Source: Deltaproteobacteria bacterium
Lineage (GTDB): Bacteria > Myxococcota_A > JAADFL01
NCBI GenBank assembly: GCA_013152945.1
Contig: JAADFL010000078.1
Location: forward strand, 1-64,000
Direction: 5' to 3'
Length of the DNA stretch: 64,000 nucleotides
Made by a program: the position numbers and the translations under genes. Each line of letters opens with the position of its first letter. The first letter of the stretch is position 1. Below are positions 28,201 through 35,868 of this stretch, in pieces. The notes beneath the pieces were generated by a model. That model had not been told where the DNA came from. It did not search any database and saw only the letters and a program-made list of their open reading frames with translations.

Positions 28201-28309
28201 CGCATCCTGCTGTTACAGCGATGCCGACGATGAGTGCGATCCATCGTATCGCGGTTCCAAGTCCAACAACATTCATACCTGACTTGTCGTGCTCGCCAAC
28301 CAGTTTCAT
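25244..28309 (-). CDS. secreted lipoprotein with ~20 tandem four-cysteine (CC) modules
   Basis: 1021 residues from the ATG with GGAGGG 10 nt upstream; ATG 28276 would also keep the signal peptide (lipobox TAGC). A ZU5-like domain follows (GPEGGKVAIPGKVILTVPKG). Then, at DNA 27790 to ~25633, come 20 modules of ~33 residues of form CC-x(~15)-C-x(~13)-C-x2-3. Between modules 15 and 16 two CGD(D/N)GCGGSCG segments intervene. A ~120-residue C-terminal domain with six Cys ends it. Modules 8-11 and 12-15 look like a block duplication. The gene is visibly GC-richer than its neighbours. I know no named family for this module; all disulfide-type roles are inference. Confidence 0.88.
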   Translation of the reverse strand: MKLVGEHDKSGMNVVGLGTAIRWIALIVGIAVTAGCGGGGSGGVTASGMIGPEGGKVAIPGKVILTVPKGALDVPTTLTITATGEHPKGLTLASDVYLFKPEGLEFAVQATVRFFYHPVRLPHESYGYALRVFWTDAEGAFHALESSVDSGQGTVDAAVTHFSKGAAGVPGTVCCRTDLFKYEFLDIDDCLARHEWGEVSPDSDCEPLCCQYELNSGEVFITLPDMGKCRKLEGKKVDAGLCKNVCCALADDDYGMIPVGNCKLHSGKEVEESYCIMVCCQDELGIDIRVPRGVCAGTHGQEVDDALCVDCCKLPDGKYLSLPSDICEDAKGGEIVDSSLCVMKCCNIGGGFEGIRLGECKDQGGKEADSSKCRVCCGESGDYRFVQSWECEGAGQEVELDDTKCETVCCDTSNGIEKVAKGYCNDLGYKTLDMKYCDDVCCNDASGYAFMSAKECNDNQGEPQQDKALCMDVCCRVGDAYEKMSEGDCHVTGQVEPDASKCEGGDVCCKVGSDYVTIAAGACAAQGEMQTDESLCELACCDASGGIDKMARGYCADLGFKTLDMEFCDKVCCKTDAGYKLSTEDECILGEVRADKHLCMDVCCKLAADYQTMTEGECQDDAGMPLDAPQAACVGVCCLHDKKTEFLSEYECYNLGGQDPCKALDLECGDNGCGGSCGNCPGDQVCNKGTCGHECTPDCTGRECGDDGCGGSCGTCPVNQVEQVCNGGKCEPTYTCCHKTDDTYQWIETLSECQAQGGEAADNDHCFKSCCHTGEVYKGNVIKAVCKTGGGTPVPDEVCTDIVCCDYGNDNYGTTQAQLCTIAATIVDWDETACDTVCCEQNGTGSTMIRLRCKSNGGIVHPAGDCDTVCCVTGGEKYAWDQYQQLQKFKCESGNAKIVTNAEVSDWGLCWCPAGTAVAGFILQMQQDILPQLKLYHQGGDPAGLYTASCGDYTVTGHVEAGDTVHTYIAWYDANPGHDCIAADECYTDKKVELTDNAGPGKWAYWCGTGDTHVTLYPYCQ

Positions 28310-28376
28310 GACACCGAATCCCTCCACACAGAAAATATAAACGTAACCGTTCACCCGGTCCCTAATAACCTATGTG

Positions 28377-28400
28377 ATATCCTAACGAGTTGTATATCCT
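28377..28400 (-). promoter_or_regulatory. direct-repeat operator candidate
   Basis: Two copies of AGGATAT (minus strand) at 28377-28383 and 28394-28400, 17 bp apart, lie just downstream of the predicted transcription start of the CC-module gene. Could be a repressor site. Confidence 0.3.
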
Positions 28401-28409
28401 AGTCTATTA

Positions 28410-28437
28410 ATGATACGCTCAATACCAGGGGTGTCAA
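28410..28437 (-). promoter_or_regulatory. promoter of the CC-module protein gene
   Basis: Minus strand TTGACA, 16-nt spacer, TATCAT, ~100 nt before the start codon. Both hexamers are near consensus. Confidence 0.6.
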
Positions 28438-28631
28438 GTGAATACGCAGCATTTCAGGGGCTCCGCCCCAAGGGACCGAATCAGCAGAGCACAGCATCGC
28501 AGCCGGGCCTCAGGCGGTCGCCGGGTGGCAGAGGCTTTTGTGCGGGAACTCATCTTGCATGACCATAAATACATTTCATGCCGGAGCACGAGAAAAAATG
28601 CACTCGGGAATCTACGGCCCTCTCATCAGCG
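28438..28631. other. gene-free region upstream of the CC-module promoter
   Basis: The 322 bp between the CC-module gene and mpl hold the promoter above and, here, no gene. A compact hairpin GGGGC-TCC-GCCCC is at 28457-28469, without a T-run on either side. No other structure seen. Confidence 0.5.
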
Positions 28632-30146
28632 CTAGCTATTAGTTGTTTCAGAGGATTGGCGAAGTAAGGCTGGGCCCCTGTCACGAAGCTCTCTTAACAG
28701 CTTATGCGACATTCCGCCGAAATCGCCGTTGGACATGAGTAGTAATATGTCACCCGGTTGAGCCAGTTTTCCAACCTCCCCGGCGGTTTCGTCCACGTCT
28801 TCAATTACTGCTGCATCAATGCCCTTTTTCCGAAGACGTTCGGCAAGCTCATGTACCTGTAAAAGACGGCTTTCGGGCAGATTCCTGGGGTTGTAGGGCT
28901 TGGCGATCCTGACGTGGTCGGCTTTGGACAGGCTTTCCAGGTATTCCTGTTGGTGTATGTTCGTCCGGGCCGTGTTGCTCCTGGGCTCGAAAATTGCCCA
29001 CAGCTTGCCTCTGGAATGGCCTTCGCCTGAATAGAAAGATCTTACAGCCTCGATAGTGTGGGCAACAGCAGTCGGATGGTGGGCAAAATCGTCCACTAAA
29101 AAAACCTTGTTTTCACTGGTCAACAGTTCCTGTCGCCTTGCCACCCCGTGGAAGGAAGACAGAGTTCCCGCTCCCTCTTCGAGTGGAACCCCGAGGAAAC
29201 GGGCCAGGCCAAGTGCTGCAAGGGCGTTCAATGCATTGTAACGACCGGGAATGTTCAGCTCGGCCTTGATATTTTTCCCGGTGCCCTTTTCGGCCACGGT
29301 AATCCTGCTCTTTCCCCTGCCGGTTTGAAAATCAACCAGGCGGATATCGCAGTCCGCATCTTCTCCATAACGCAAGGTCTTGCAAGGCGCCTTTCCGGCA
29401 ACCCCGGCAGCACGCGAGGCCCCGCCCCAGAACAATAGTTGCCCCTCCTTTGGCATGCCAGCAGCCAGCTCGACAAATGATTTTTCAATGCTTTTCACGT
29501 CGGCATAGATGTCCGCATGGTCGAACTCCAGGCTGGTGATCACCGATACTTCGGGCCTGTAATGAACGAACTTGGGCCTCTTGTCGAAGAAAGCCGTATC
29601 ATACTCGTCGCCTTCGAGCACAAAAATCCGGCCATGCCCGAGCTTGAAGGTGCTGTTGTAGTCTTTGAGTACGCCCCCTGCGAGAAAAGAAGGATCTTCT
29701 CCCAGTGTTATCAAGATGTGAGCCAATATCGAAGTGGTGGTCGTCTTGCCGTGTGTTCCGGTGACAACTGCTACCCGTTTGCCTTTGAGAAAGAATTTGT
29801 AAAGTGTCTCGGGCATGGAGAGGAATGGAATCTTGTCCATCCATAACTTGATTACCTCCGGATTTTCAGGTGTACATGCATTGCCTACAACGACCAGGTC
29901 GGGCCTTGGCTCCAGGTTGGATGCTTTGTAACCTTCCAGAACACGTATCTGCAGGTCATGGAGTATCTTGTTCATGGGCGGGTACAATGCTTGGTCACTT
30001 CCATAAACATCGTACCCCGCATGCTTGAGCAATCCGGCCAGGGAGCCCATGGCAGTGCCTCCGATTCCGATTAAATAGATGTGCTCCACCTTTTCGGGCA
30101 AGGCAGGTCTTTCGAGATTCCTCGGCGCCTGTTTGGGCAGAGTCAT
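28632..30146 (-). CDS. mpl: UDP-N-acetylmuramate:L-alanyl-gamma-D-glutamyl-meso-DAP ligase (Mpl)
   Basis: 504 residues from the ATG with GAGGAGA upstream. Mur ligase layout: N-terminal Rossmann LIGIGGTAMGSLAGLLKHAG (24-43) with YGSDQALYPPM (48-58), typical of Mpl; central ATP-binding P-loop TGTHGKTTTTS (129-139), EGDEYDTAFFDKRPKF and EFDHADIY; C-terminal domain with FEPRSNT. It rejoins recycled murein tripeptide to UDP-MurNAc. Overlaps the serine hydrolase gene by ATGA, so the two are coupled. Confidence 0.95.
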   Translation of the reverse strand: MTLPKQAPRNLERPALPEKVEHIYLIGIGGTAMGSLAGLLKHAGYDVYGSDQALYPPMNKILHDLQIRVLEGYKASNLEPRPDLVVVGNACTPENPEVIKLWMDKIPFLSMPETLYKFFLKGKRVAVVTGTHGKTTTTSILAHILITLGEDPSFLAGGVLKDYNSTFKLGHGRIFVLEGDEYDTAFFDKRPKFVHYRPEVSVITSLEFDHADIYADVKSIEKSFVELAAGMPKEGQLLFWGGASRAAGVAGKAPCKTLRYGEDADCDIRLVDFQTGRGKSRITVAEKGTGKNIKAELNIPGRYNALNALAALGLARFLGVPLEEGAGTLSSFHGVARRQELLTSENKVFLVDDFAHHPTAVAHTIEAVRSFYSGEGHSRGKLWAIFEPRSNTARTNIHQQEYLESLSKADHVRIAKPYNPRNLPESRLLQVHELAERLRKKGIDAAVIEDVDETAGEVGKLAQPGDILLLMSNGDFGGMSHKLLRELRDRGPALLRQSSETTNS

Positions 30147-31255
30147 GCTGATTCTCCTCTTGTCATGGAACTCCCCGCTTTCCAGAGGGCATTGTGTATT
30201 TCGATCCTGGCCTTGGCCATACCCCGGTCCTTTCTGTCCGGGTGCACGCGGTTGGTCAATAGCACGGCAATCATTTTGGTCTCCCTTGAAATCCACACGG
30301 ATGTGCCTGTAAACCCGAGGTGGCCGAACGCGCTTTGTGTGCCTGGAATGGAGCCTGCCCTGGAATCTTGTTCACTCGGACGGTCCCATCCCAGTAACTT
30401 CCCGCTCGGGGTTTGAACGAATTTCTTTGAGCAGGCACTTAATAGTCCCTTGTCTTCCAGTCCTTCCAGCCATATCCTGGAAAGGCGCAGCACCGACATG
30501 GCGGTACCGAACAAACCTGCGTGACCCTCCACCCCTCCTGCGGCCCACGCGTTTTCATCGTGAACCTCTCCTCTCAAGACCCGGTTTCTCCAGGAACATT
30601 TTTCAGTGGGAGCGACATCTCTTCCTTGTGCCTGCGGCCTCGATTGTTTCAAGAGATTGAAGAACATTGCACCGTCTATGTCCAAAGGTTTGAAAAGATG
30701 TTTTTGGGCCAGTACGTCGAGGGGAGAGCCTTCCAAAACTTCGAGCAGTCTGCCGAGTATGATGAAATCGAGGTCGGAGTATACGTATTTCTCCCCCGGC
30801 TCATTTTCAAGAGGCTCTGATAGAACCATTTCCAACAGTGCCTTCCTGCTTTCCGCTGATGGCACGGGAAGTCCATTTAGTATCAGTCGTCTGAAGAAAG
30901 GTCGCCATGACGGTAAGCCGGATGTATGGTCCAAAAGTTGCCTGATTTTCAATCTTCCGATTGATTTTCCATTAGTGTCTGGAAAGTACTGCGACAGAGA
31001 AGAATCCAGATCCAGGATTTTTTTGGATACCATGATACAGGTAAGAGCGGCGGTCACCAGGGGCTTTGTCAGCGATGCCAGATCATACAATGTCGTATCC
31101 GGATTTGGTACAGGAGAGGACGGCTCATAGTCCAATCGGCCGAATCCCTTTGACATGAGTATTTGTTTCGAGTCTCCGAGAACAAGTGTACCGCCCGGAA
31201 AAACCCTTGAACGGACTGCCGTGGATATACCTTCCTGGAGCTTGGGAATGTTCAT
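30143..31255 (-). CDS. serine hydrolase of the beta-lactamase/PBP-like family
   Basis: 370 residues, no signal peptide. Class C beta-lactamase/DD-peptidase fold: S61-L-T-K64 with DLASLTKPLVTAAL, HTSGLPSW (110-117), Y159-S-D161 in the place of YxN, and HLGFTG (312-317). Several relatives are esterases or peptidases acting on peptidoglycan fragments. The position between mpl and an LD-carboxypeptidase gene suggests it cleaves recycled muropeptides in the cytoplasm. The substrate is inferred from context. Confidence 0.88.
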   Translation of the reverse strand: MNIPKLQEGISTAVRSRVFPGGTLVLGDSKQILMSKGFGRLDYEPSSPVPNPDTTLYDLASLTKPLVTAALTCIMVSKKILDLDSSLSQYFPDTNGKSIGRLKIRQLLDHTSGLPSWRPFFRRLILNGLPVPSAESRKALLEMVLSEPLENEPGEKYVYSDLDFIILGRLLEVLEGSPLDVLAQKHLFKPLDIDGAMFFNLLKQSRPQAQGRDVAPTEKCSWRNRVLRGEVHDENAWAAGGVEGHAGLFGTAMSVLRLSRIWLEGLEDKGLLSACSKKFVQTPSGKLLGWDRPSEQDSRAGSIPGTQSAFGHLGFTGTSVWISRETKMIAVLLTNRVHPDRKDRGMAKARIEIHNALWKAGSSMTRGESA

Positions 31256-31258
31256 GCT

Positions 31259-32191
31259 TCAAAACACCGCAGGTTCGTCAATGGTCAGTGTCAGGGAAGA
31301 TGTGTCCAGTGTCGCAAGAGCTCCTATCGGCACTGCCAGGTTATCCTTCCTGTGACCAATCTCGAGTCCGGTCAGCACGGGCACATCCAGGTCTGAAAGA
31401 CGTTCTCTTGTCACCCTGACCAATTCGTCTTCCGGTTCGACTTCCGAAGAAAGGTGGCCGACGGCTATGCCTGCGGCTTGGCCCAGGATGCCGGCAAGCC
31501 GGAGTTGGGTCAGCATCCTGTCCAGCCTGTAAGGTTTTTCTCCGATATCCTCGAAGAACAGGATTCTGCCGCGGGCGCAAACCTCGAGAGGAGTTCCCAA
31601 GGTGCTGCATATAAGTGACAGATTGCCGCCGCACAGTCTGCCCGTGGCCTTGCCTTCAACGACTGCTGATTCGCCGGTCAATTGCAAGCCACCGTCTCCC
31701 CTGAATAAAAGCCGCCTAAGGTGGCGCATGCTTTTCTTTGACAGCCCGGCCAGGCTGCTCAAAGTCGGCCCGTGGATTGTTATCAAATTGAAAAGCCTGG
31801 AGAAATGGTTCAGCAGCACGGTTAAATCCGAGAAACCGACAATGAGTTTTGTAACTGTTTTGGGCAGAAGCTGTTCCATTGTCTCCAATGTTCTCATGGT
31901 GCCATAGCCCCCGCGGGCAAACCATAGACAATCGTATGAAGTATCAGAAAGGTATTGCAAGAGTTCGGATCTTCTTCTTTGGTCGTTTCCGGCAAGGTAA
32001 CCTTGTTTGGACATTATTCCGTCGGGTATCTCCAAATCGAGACCCAGGGATTCGAGAACCTGGATGCCGGCTCTCAACGAAGCAGGGTCTACCGGCCCCG
32101 CAGGTGCCGTGGTGACGACTTTGGACCCCGGTTTCAAGCGTGGAGCACGATGCATAAGCAACAATTTAACACCAGGGCTTTCGTTCCTCAA
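31259..32191 (-). CDS. ldcA: LD-carboxypeptidase (peptidase family S66)
   Basis: 310 residues. S66 signatures: RGGYGTMR (93-100), nucleophile S121 in IVGFSDLTVLLNHF, E214 in LFFEDIGEKPYR, and H280 in IGHRKDN, the Ser-Glu-His triad. The enzyme removes the terminal D-Ala from tetrapeptides before Mpl recycles the tripeptide, so it fits the next two genes. Start is TTG; an ATG 12 codons in (32155) is possible. First gene of a three-gene recycling operon. Confidence 0.92.
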   Translation of the reverse strand: MRNESPGVKLLLMHRAPRLKPGSKVVTTAPAGPVDPASLRAGIQVLESLGLDLEIPDGIMSKQGYLAGNDQRRRSELLQYLSDTSYDCLWFARGGYGTMRTLETMEQLLPKTVTKLIVGFSDLTVLLNHFSRLFNLITIHGPTLSSLAGLSKKSMRHLRRLLFRGDGGLQLTGESAVVEGKATGRLCGGNLSLICSTLGTPLEVCARGRILFFEDIGEKPYRLDRMLTQLRLAGILGQAAGIAVGHLSSEVEPEDELVRVTRERLSDLDVPVLTGLEIGHRKDNLAVPIGALATLDTSSLTLTIDEPAVF

Positions 32192-32265
32192 GACAAACTT
32201 GACCTTGAATTTTCAAAATAGTATGTTCTGATACGTTTGATGGCGCTACAGGGATTCTTTGGGGT

Positions 32266-32294
32266 TTGACACTGGTGGTTCCTTGGAGTATTTT
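32266..32294 (+). promoter_or_regulatory. promoter of the large envelope operon
   Basis: TTGACA, 17-nt spacer, TATTTT. Predicted leader ~60 nt. It is the only strong promoter seen before a run of co-directional genes reaching 51348. Confidence 0.6.
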
Positions 32295-32362
32295 ATCTGT
32301 CTTGCTGTTCTTTCAGCTTTCGACAAGTTGTTTTTTCTTCCGGCAGGACCGGGAGGTGGGGA

Positions 32363-33199
32363 ATGGAAATGCCAAGAAAACTGATGGTTGTGGCTATTTT
32401 TTTTGTTGTTTTAGGGTTTGGAGCATTTTCGGTGTCAGTCATGGCTGCCGACAGTGATGGAAAGCAGTCGGACAAGAGTAGTTCCGAGAAGGAACAGCCT
32501 TCAAAGAACAAGGATGCCAAGGCCGCGAGTGAACAGAAGAAGTTGGAAAAACCTGCCCAGTCTGTCGATTCCTTGAAGACATCCAAAGATGTGTACGGCT
32601 TGAAGATCAGAGATCTGGAACAAAGAGTAAATGAATTGAAAGAAAAGATCTTCCGAAGTAAAGCCAGGCTGATGTTGCTTCGTGAGACGGTGTTGACCGG
32701 GGTTATTTCCGGAGCAAAGGCCCGAATAGTTCACAGCAATGAAATGGGTGGTTCTTTCAAACTCATATCCGCTTCATATTACCTTGATGGCGCCCCCATT
32801 TACAAAAAGGTCGATACCGAAGGCAAACTCGACAAAGAGAAATCTTTGCAGGTATTTGCCGGCAATGTGGTTCCCGGTCCCCATCTCATCTCTGTTCAGC
32901 TTCAATATGTCGGGTATGGGTATGGCATTTTTTCTTACCTTAACGGGTACAAGTTCAAGATAAAATCAAGTTACAGCTTTAATGCCGAAGAAGGTAAGAT
33001 AACGAATATCAAGGTCGTGGGCTATGAGAAAGGTGGACTCGCGGTCGACATCAAGGATAGACCTTCTGTGCGGTACGATGTCCAGATAAAGAGGGAGTCA
33101 ACTGTTGACACATCTCTCCAAAAGAAAGCCAGTACAGCAGACTCCACCAATGCCGAATCATCCGGCAATGAGCAAGGGGAGGGCAACAGTAGTGAATAG
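32363..33199 (+). CDS. exported protein, PEGA/myxobacterial envelope type, function unknown
   Basis: 278 residues; GGGAGGTGGGG precedes the ATG. Signal peptide MVVAIFFVVLGFGAFSVSVMAA. Low-complexity Ser/Lys linker (30-65), a coiled-coil helix (~75-105, LKIRDLEQRVNELKEKIFRSK), then a beta-sandwich-like region with SYYLDGAPIYKK and VFAGNVVPGPHLISVQLQYVGYG, and a polar tail. In related bacteria such genes sit with TPR and TolQ/R genes. First gene of the operon; overlaps the next by 8 bp. Confidence 0.82.
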   Translation: MEMPRKLMVVAIFFVVLGFGAFSVSVMAADSDGKQSDKSSSEKEQPSKNKDAKAASEQKKLEKPAQSVDSLKTSKDVYGLKIRDLEQRVNELKEKIFRSKARLMLLRETVLTGVISGAKARIVHSNEMGGSFKLISASYYLDGAPIYKKVDTEGKLDKEKSLQVFAGNVVPGPHLISVQLQYVGYGYGIFSYLNGYKFKIKSSYSFNAEEGKITNIKVVGYEKGGLAVDIKDRPSVRYDVQIKRESTVDTSLQKKASTADSTNAESSGNEQGEGNSSE

Positions 33200-35867
33200 G
33201 AGCAGGTTCGGTTTGACCGGCCCTCTTCTCCTGTCCATGGTTTTGTCGGTTTGTTGGGGAGGAGAGGCATTCGCCGCCGGCGGCAAAAATTTGGACGTAA
33301 GTGCCGCGCTCAATATGACAGAGCAGAAGGTTACACAACTGATGGAAAAGTTGCAATTTCTCCAAAAAGAATACGGAGAAAAGAACGCGGGCATTAATGA
33401 AAGAAGCATAAGTATCGAGAGACGAACAAATGAAGGGCAGGTTTTCTTTTTTACAGGCGATTATGTGCGTGCGGCCATTATTTTCTACGATTTGGTCGAG
33501 AATCCGAAATATGCCCACCTGCCCGGACAGGACGAGCGAATTTTTTATCTTGCCGAATCCATGTTCAAGAATCGAAATTACCTGGGAGCAAGAAAATACT
33601 ATATGCAACTCGCAGACAAGGGACCATCGAATCAATTCTTTTTCAAGGTGCTTCCCAGGTTGGTGACGGTAGCTGCGAGTCTCGATGAATACATGGGAAT
33701 AGATAAATACTTTGCAATGCTGGAAAACCGGCCCAGGAAAGAGGTAGGCGAAAATATCTATTATATACATGCCAAATCATTGTTCGACAGGGGCAAGCTG
33801 AAGGAAGCGGACAAGGAGTTTTCCGCATTTCCGGATACCAGTCCGTTCGCCCGTAGGGCTCGCTATTTCAGAGGGGTGATAGCAGTAAGCCGGGGCCCTA
33901 AGCATTACAAGGAGGCTATCGACTATTTCAGGAGCATTGCTTCCATCAAGGCGTCTTCCGATGAGGAAAAATCCATCAAGGATCTTGCAAAGCTTGCAGA
34001 GGGCAGAGTATTGCTCGAAATGGGTAAGATTGATGATGCATTGGATGCATACCAGGCAATAGATCGGTTTTCTCCGTATTTTGCAGAATCACTTTACGAG
34101 ATTGCATGGTCTTGGATCAGGGAAGCCAATAACACAAAAGGGGAAAGGAAGCAGAAAGAATTATTCAATAAGGCATTGTCCACCATCGATATCTTACTTG
34201 CCGCTCTGCCGGAAGGAAAATTGTTGCCAAAGGTAAAACTTCTCAAAGGTGATCTGCTGTTGAGACTCCAATCACTGAATAAGGCGGAGAGGAGCTATAA
34301 TGGCGTTATCAAACAGTTCGAGCCTGTGAAGTTGGAGTTGGAAAAGATAATTGCAGAGCATGAGGACCCGAAACGTTATTTCCACGAGATAATGGGCAGC
34401 AACCTCGACAAATTCGATGTTTCCAGCTTTTTACCTCCTTTAGCGGTCAAATGGGCGAAAAAAAGCGATCGAGTCAAGCGGGCGCTTTTGGCATTGAAGG
34501 ACTTGAAGGCCAGCAAGAATATGCTTCAAGATGCTGAGAGGATTGCTGAACAATTGAAAACAGCAGCCGAAGAGAGTTCGGAGCAAGGTATAATGCCAAG
34601 ACAAAAGGAAGCCCGGGAGAAGGCTCTTGCTTTAAATGCACAGGCATTGGACCTAAAGCGCAAGCTTGCCGAGATCGAAACTGAGATCCTGCTTCGTTCG
34701 AGGATAAAGAGCAGCGGCTTGGCCAAGGTTGAGGAGGAAAACAAGATCGTGAAAATGCAACGTGAACTCCCCGAACTGGGTGGTGAGCTCGAGGCAATAT
34801 CAGTGTTGTTGAAGGCGGCAGCCAAATGGTGTTCCGATACTGAAATGGAACGAGGCCTGTCAAAGGACGAGAAAAAATTTTGCCGGGATCGTGTATTCAA
34901 CGAGATGAAAAAGCTGAAAAGCCTTGGTGCGGAGACAGAGGGTACAAAGAACGCCCTGAAAAAGACGCTTGCGAATAAGGGATTGGAAGACTGGGTTCGT
35001 TACGAAGATGCCAGGGCCAAGCGCAGGAGATTGGAAAAGTTGGTTCAAAAACTTCCAAAGACGGTCAAGGGACTGGAAGATATCGACCGGGAAGCTATGG
35101 AACGCCTGCATGACGTGCAAAAAGAAAATTTAAGACTTGGCTATGAACTGGATAGCATGCTGGAGCAGCTCAAGGCAATAGAACGTTGGAGGAGGGACAC
35201 CTATTCGAAACGCAGGATTTCAGAAAAGCATGAAAAGGAATTCAAGGAAAGAATCGCGCGGGAACTGACTGTCGTAAAAGAAATGAAGGGTGTACAGAAA
35301 GAAATATCCGACAAGCTCAATGAAGAAATTACAAAGGTATCCGTCATTGGAACAGGCGGCGTGGGTGATAATCAGGCGATAAGGGCCTCTTATGAGAAGG
35401 CGCTTGTCAAGGAAAAGGAGCTTTTTCACAAGCTTCGCAGAAATCTCGATCCGGATGGCCAACGCAAGGTGGCAGAGATAGATGCTCTACGTTCCAGGTT
35501 GGAGGAATTGAATAGTGGCGTGAGGGAATTCCTTGCACAGATGGAACAGAAGACAGGCAAAAAGGCGGGTAAACTCGCATCAGAGGTCGATCAGATTGGC
35601 AAAGAACTCGAAAAGTACATGGCGCAGGTGAAAAAAATCAAGGAAGATGCCGAGATGACTGCAGGTAGCGTGGCCTATGCTTCGTTCAAAGACGTAAGGG
35701 AGCAATTTTATAAGCTTGTCTTAAGGGCGGACGTAGGGCTCATAGATGTGGCCTGGGCCAGGACGGAGAGCCAAAATAAAAAGCGGGAGGAGTTAGTGAA
35801 GAAGAAGTCTGAAGAAATGAGAGCCCTCTACCAGAAATACCAGGAAATAACAGAGGAGCTCCAGTAG
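33192..35867 (+). CDS. large exported TPR/coiled-coil protein
   Basis: 891 residues from GTG at 33192, chosen because GGGGAGG sits 7 nt upstream and it yields signal peptide VNRSRFGLTGPLLLSMVLSVCWGGEAFA. Residues ~90-330 hold degenerate TPR-like helices (YFTGDYVRAAIIFYDLV-type). From ~390 onward it is highly charged and predicted coiled coil (for example LEEENKIVKMQRELPELGGELE-like heptads). Likely a periplasmic spacer or scaffold. Followed one base after its stop by the 1213-residue TPR gene. Confidence 0.82.
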   Translation: MNRSRFGLTGPLLLSMVLSVCWGGEAFAAGGKNLDVSAALNMTEQKVTQLMEKLQFLQKEYGEKNAGINERSISIERRTNEGQVFFFTGDYVRAAIIFYDLVENPKYAHLPGQDERIFYLAESMFKNRNYLGARKYYMQLADKGPSNQFFFKVLPRLVTVAASLDEYMGIDKYFAMLENRPRKEVGENIYYIHAKSLFDRGKLKEADKEFSAFPDTSPFARRARYFRGVIAVSRGPKHYKEAIDYFRSIASIKASSDEEKSIKDLAKLAEGRVLLEMGKIDDALDAYQAIDRFSPYFAESLYEIAWSWIREANNTKGERKQKELFNKALSTIDILLAALPEGKLLPKVKLLKGDLLLRLQSLNKAERSYNGVIKQFEPVKLELEKIIAEHEDPKRYFHEIMGSNLDKFDVSSFLPPLAVKWAKKSDRVKRALLALKDLKASKNMLQDAERIAEQLKTAAEESSEQGIMPRQKEAREKALALNAQALDLKRKLAEIETEILLRSRIKSSGLAKVEEENKIVKMQRELPELGGELEAISVLLKAAAKWCSDTEMERGLSKDEKKFCRDRVFNEMKKLKSLGAETEGTKNALKKTLANKGLEDWVRYEDARAKRRRLEKLVQKLPKTVKGLEDIDREAMERLHDVQKENLRLGYELDSMLEQLKAIERWRRDTYSKRRISEKHEKEFKERIARELTVVKEMKGVQKEISDKLNEEITKVSVIGTGGVGDNQAIRASYEKALVKEKELFHKLRRNLDPDGQRKVAEIDALRSRLEELNSGVREFLAQMEQKTGKKAGKLASEVDQIGKELEKYMAQVKKIKEDAEMTAGSVAYASFKDVREQFYKLVLRADVGLIDVAWARTESQNKKREELVKKKSEEMRALYQKYQEITEELQ

Positions 35868-35868
35868 G

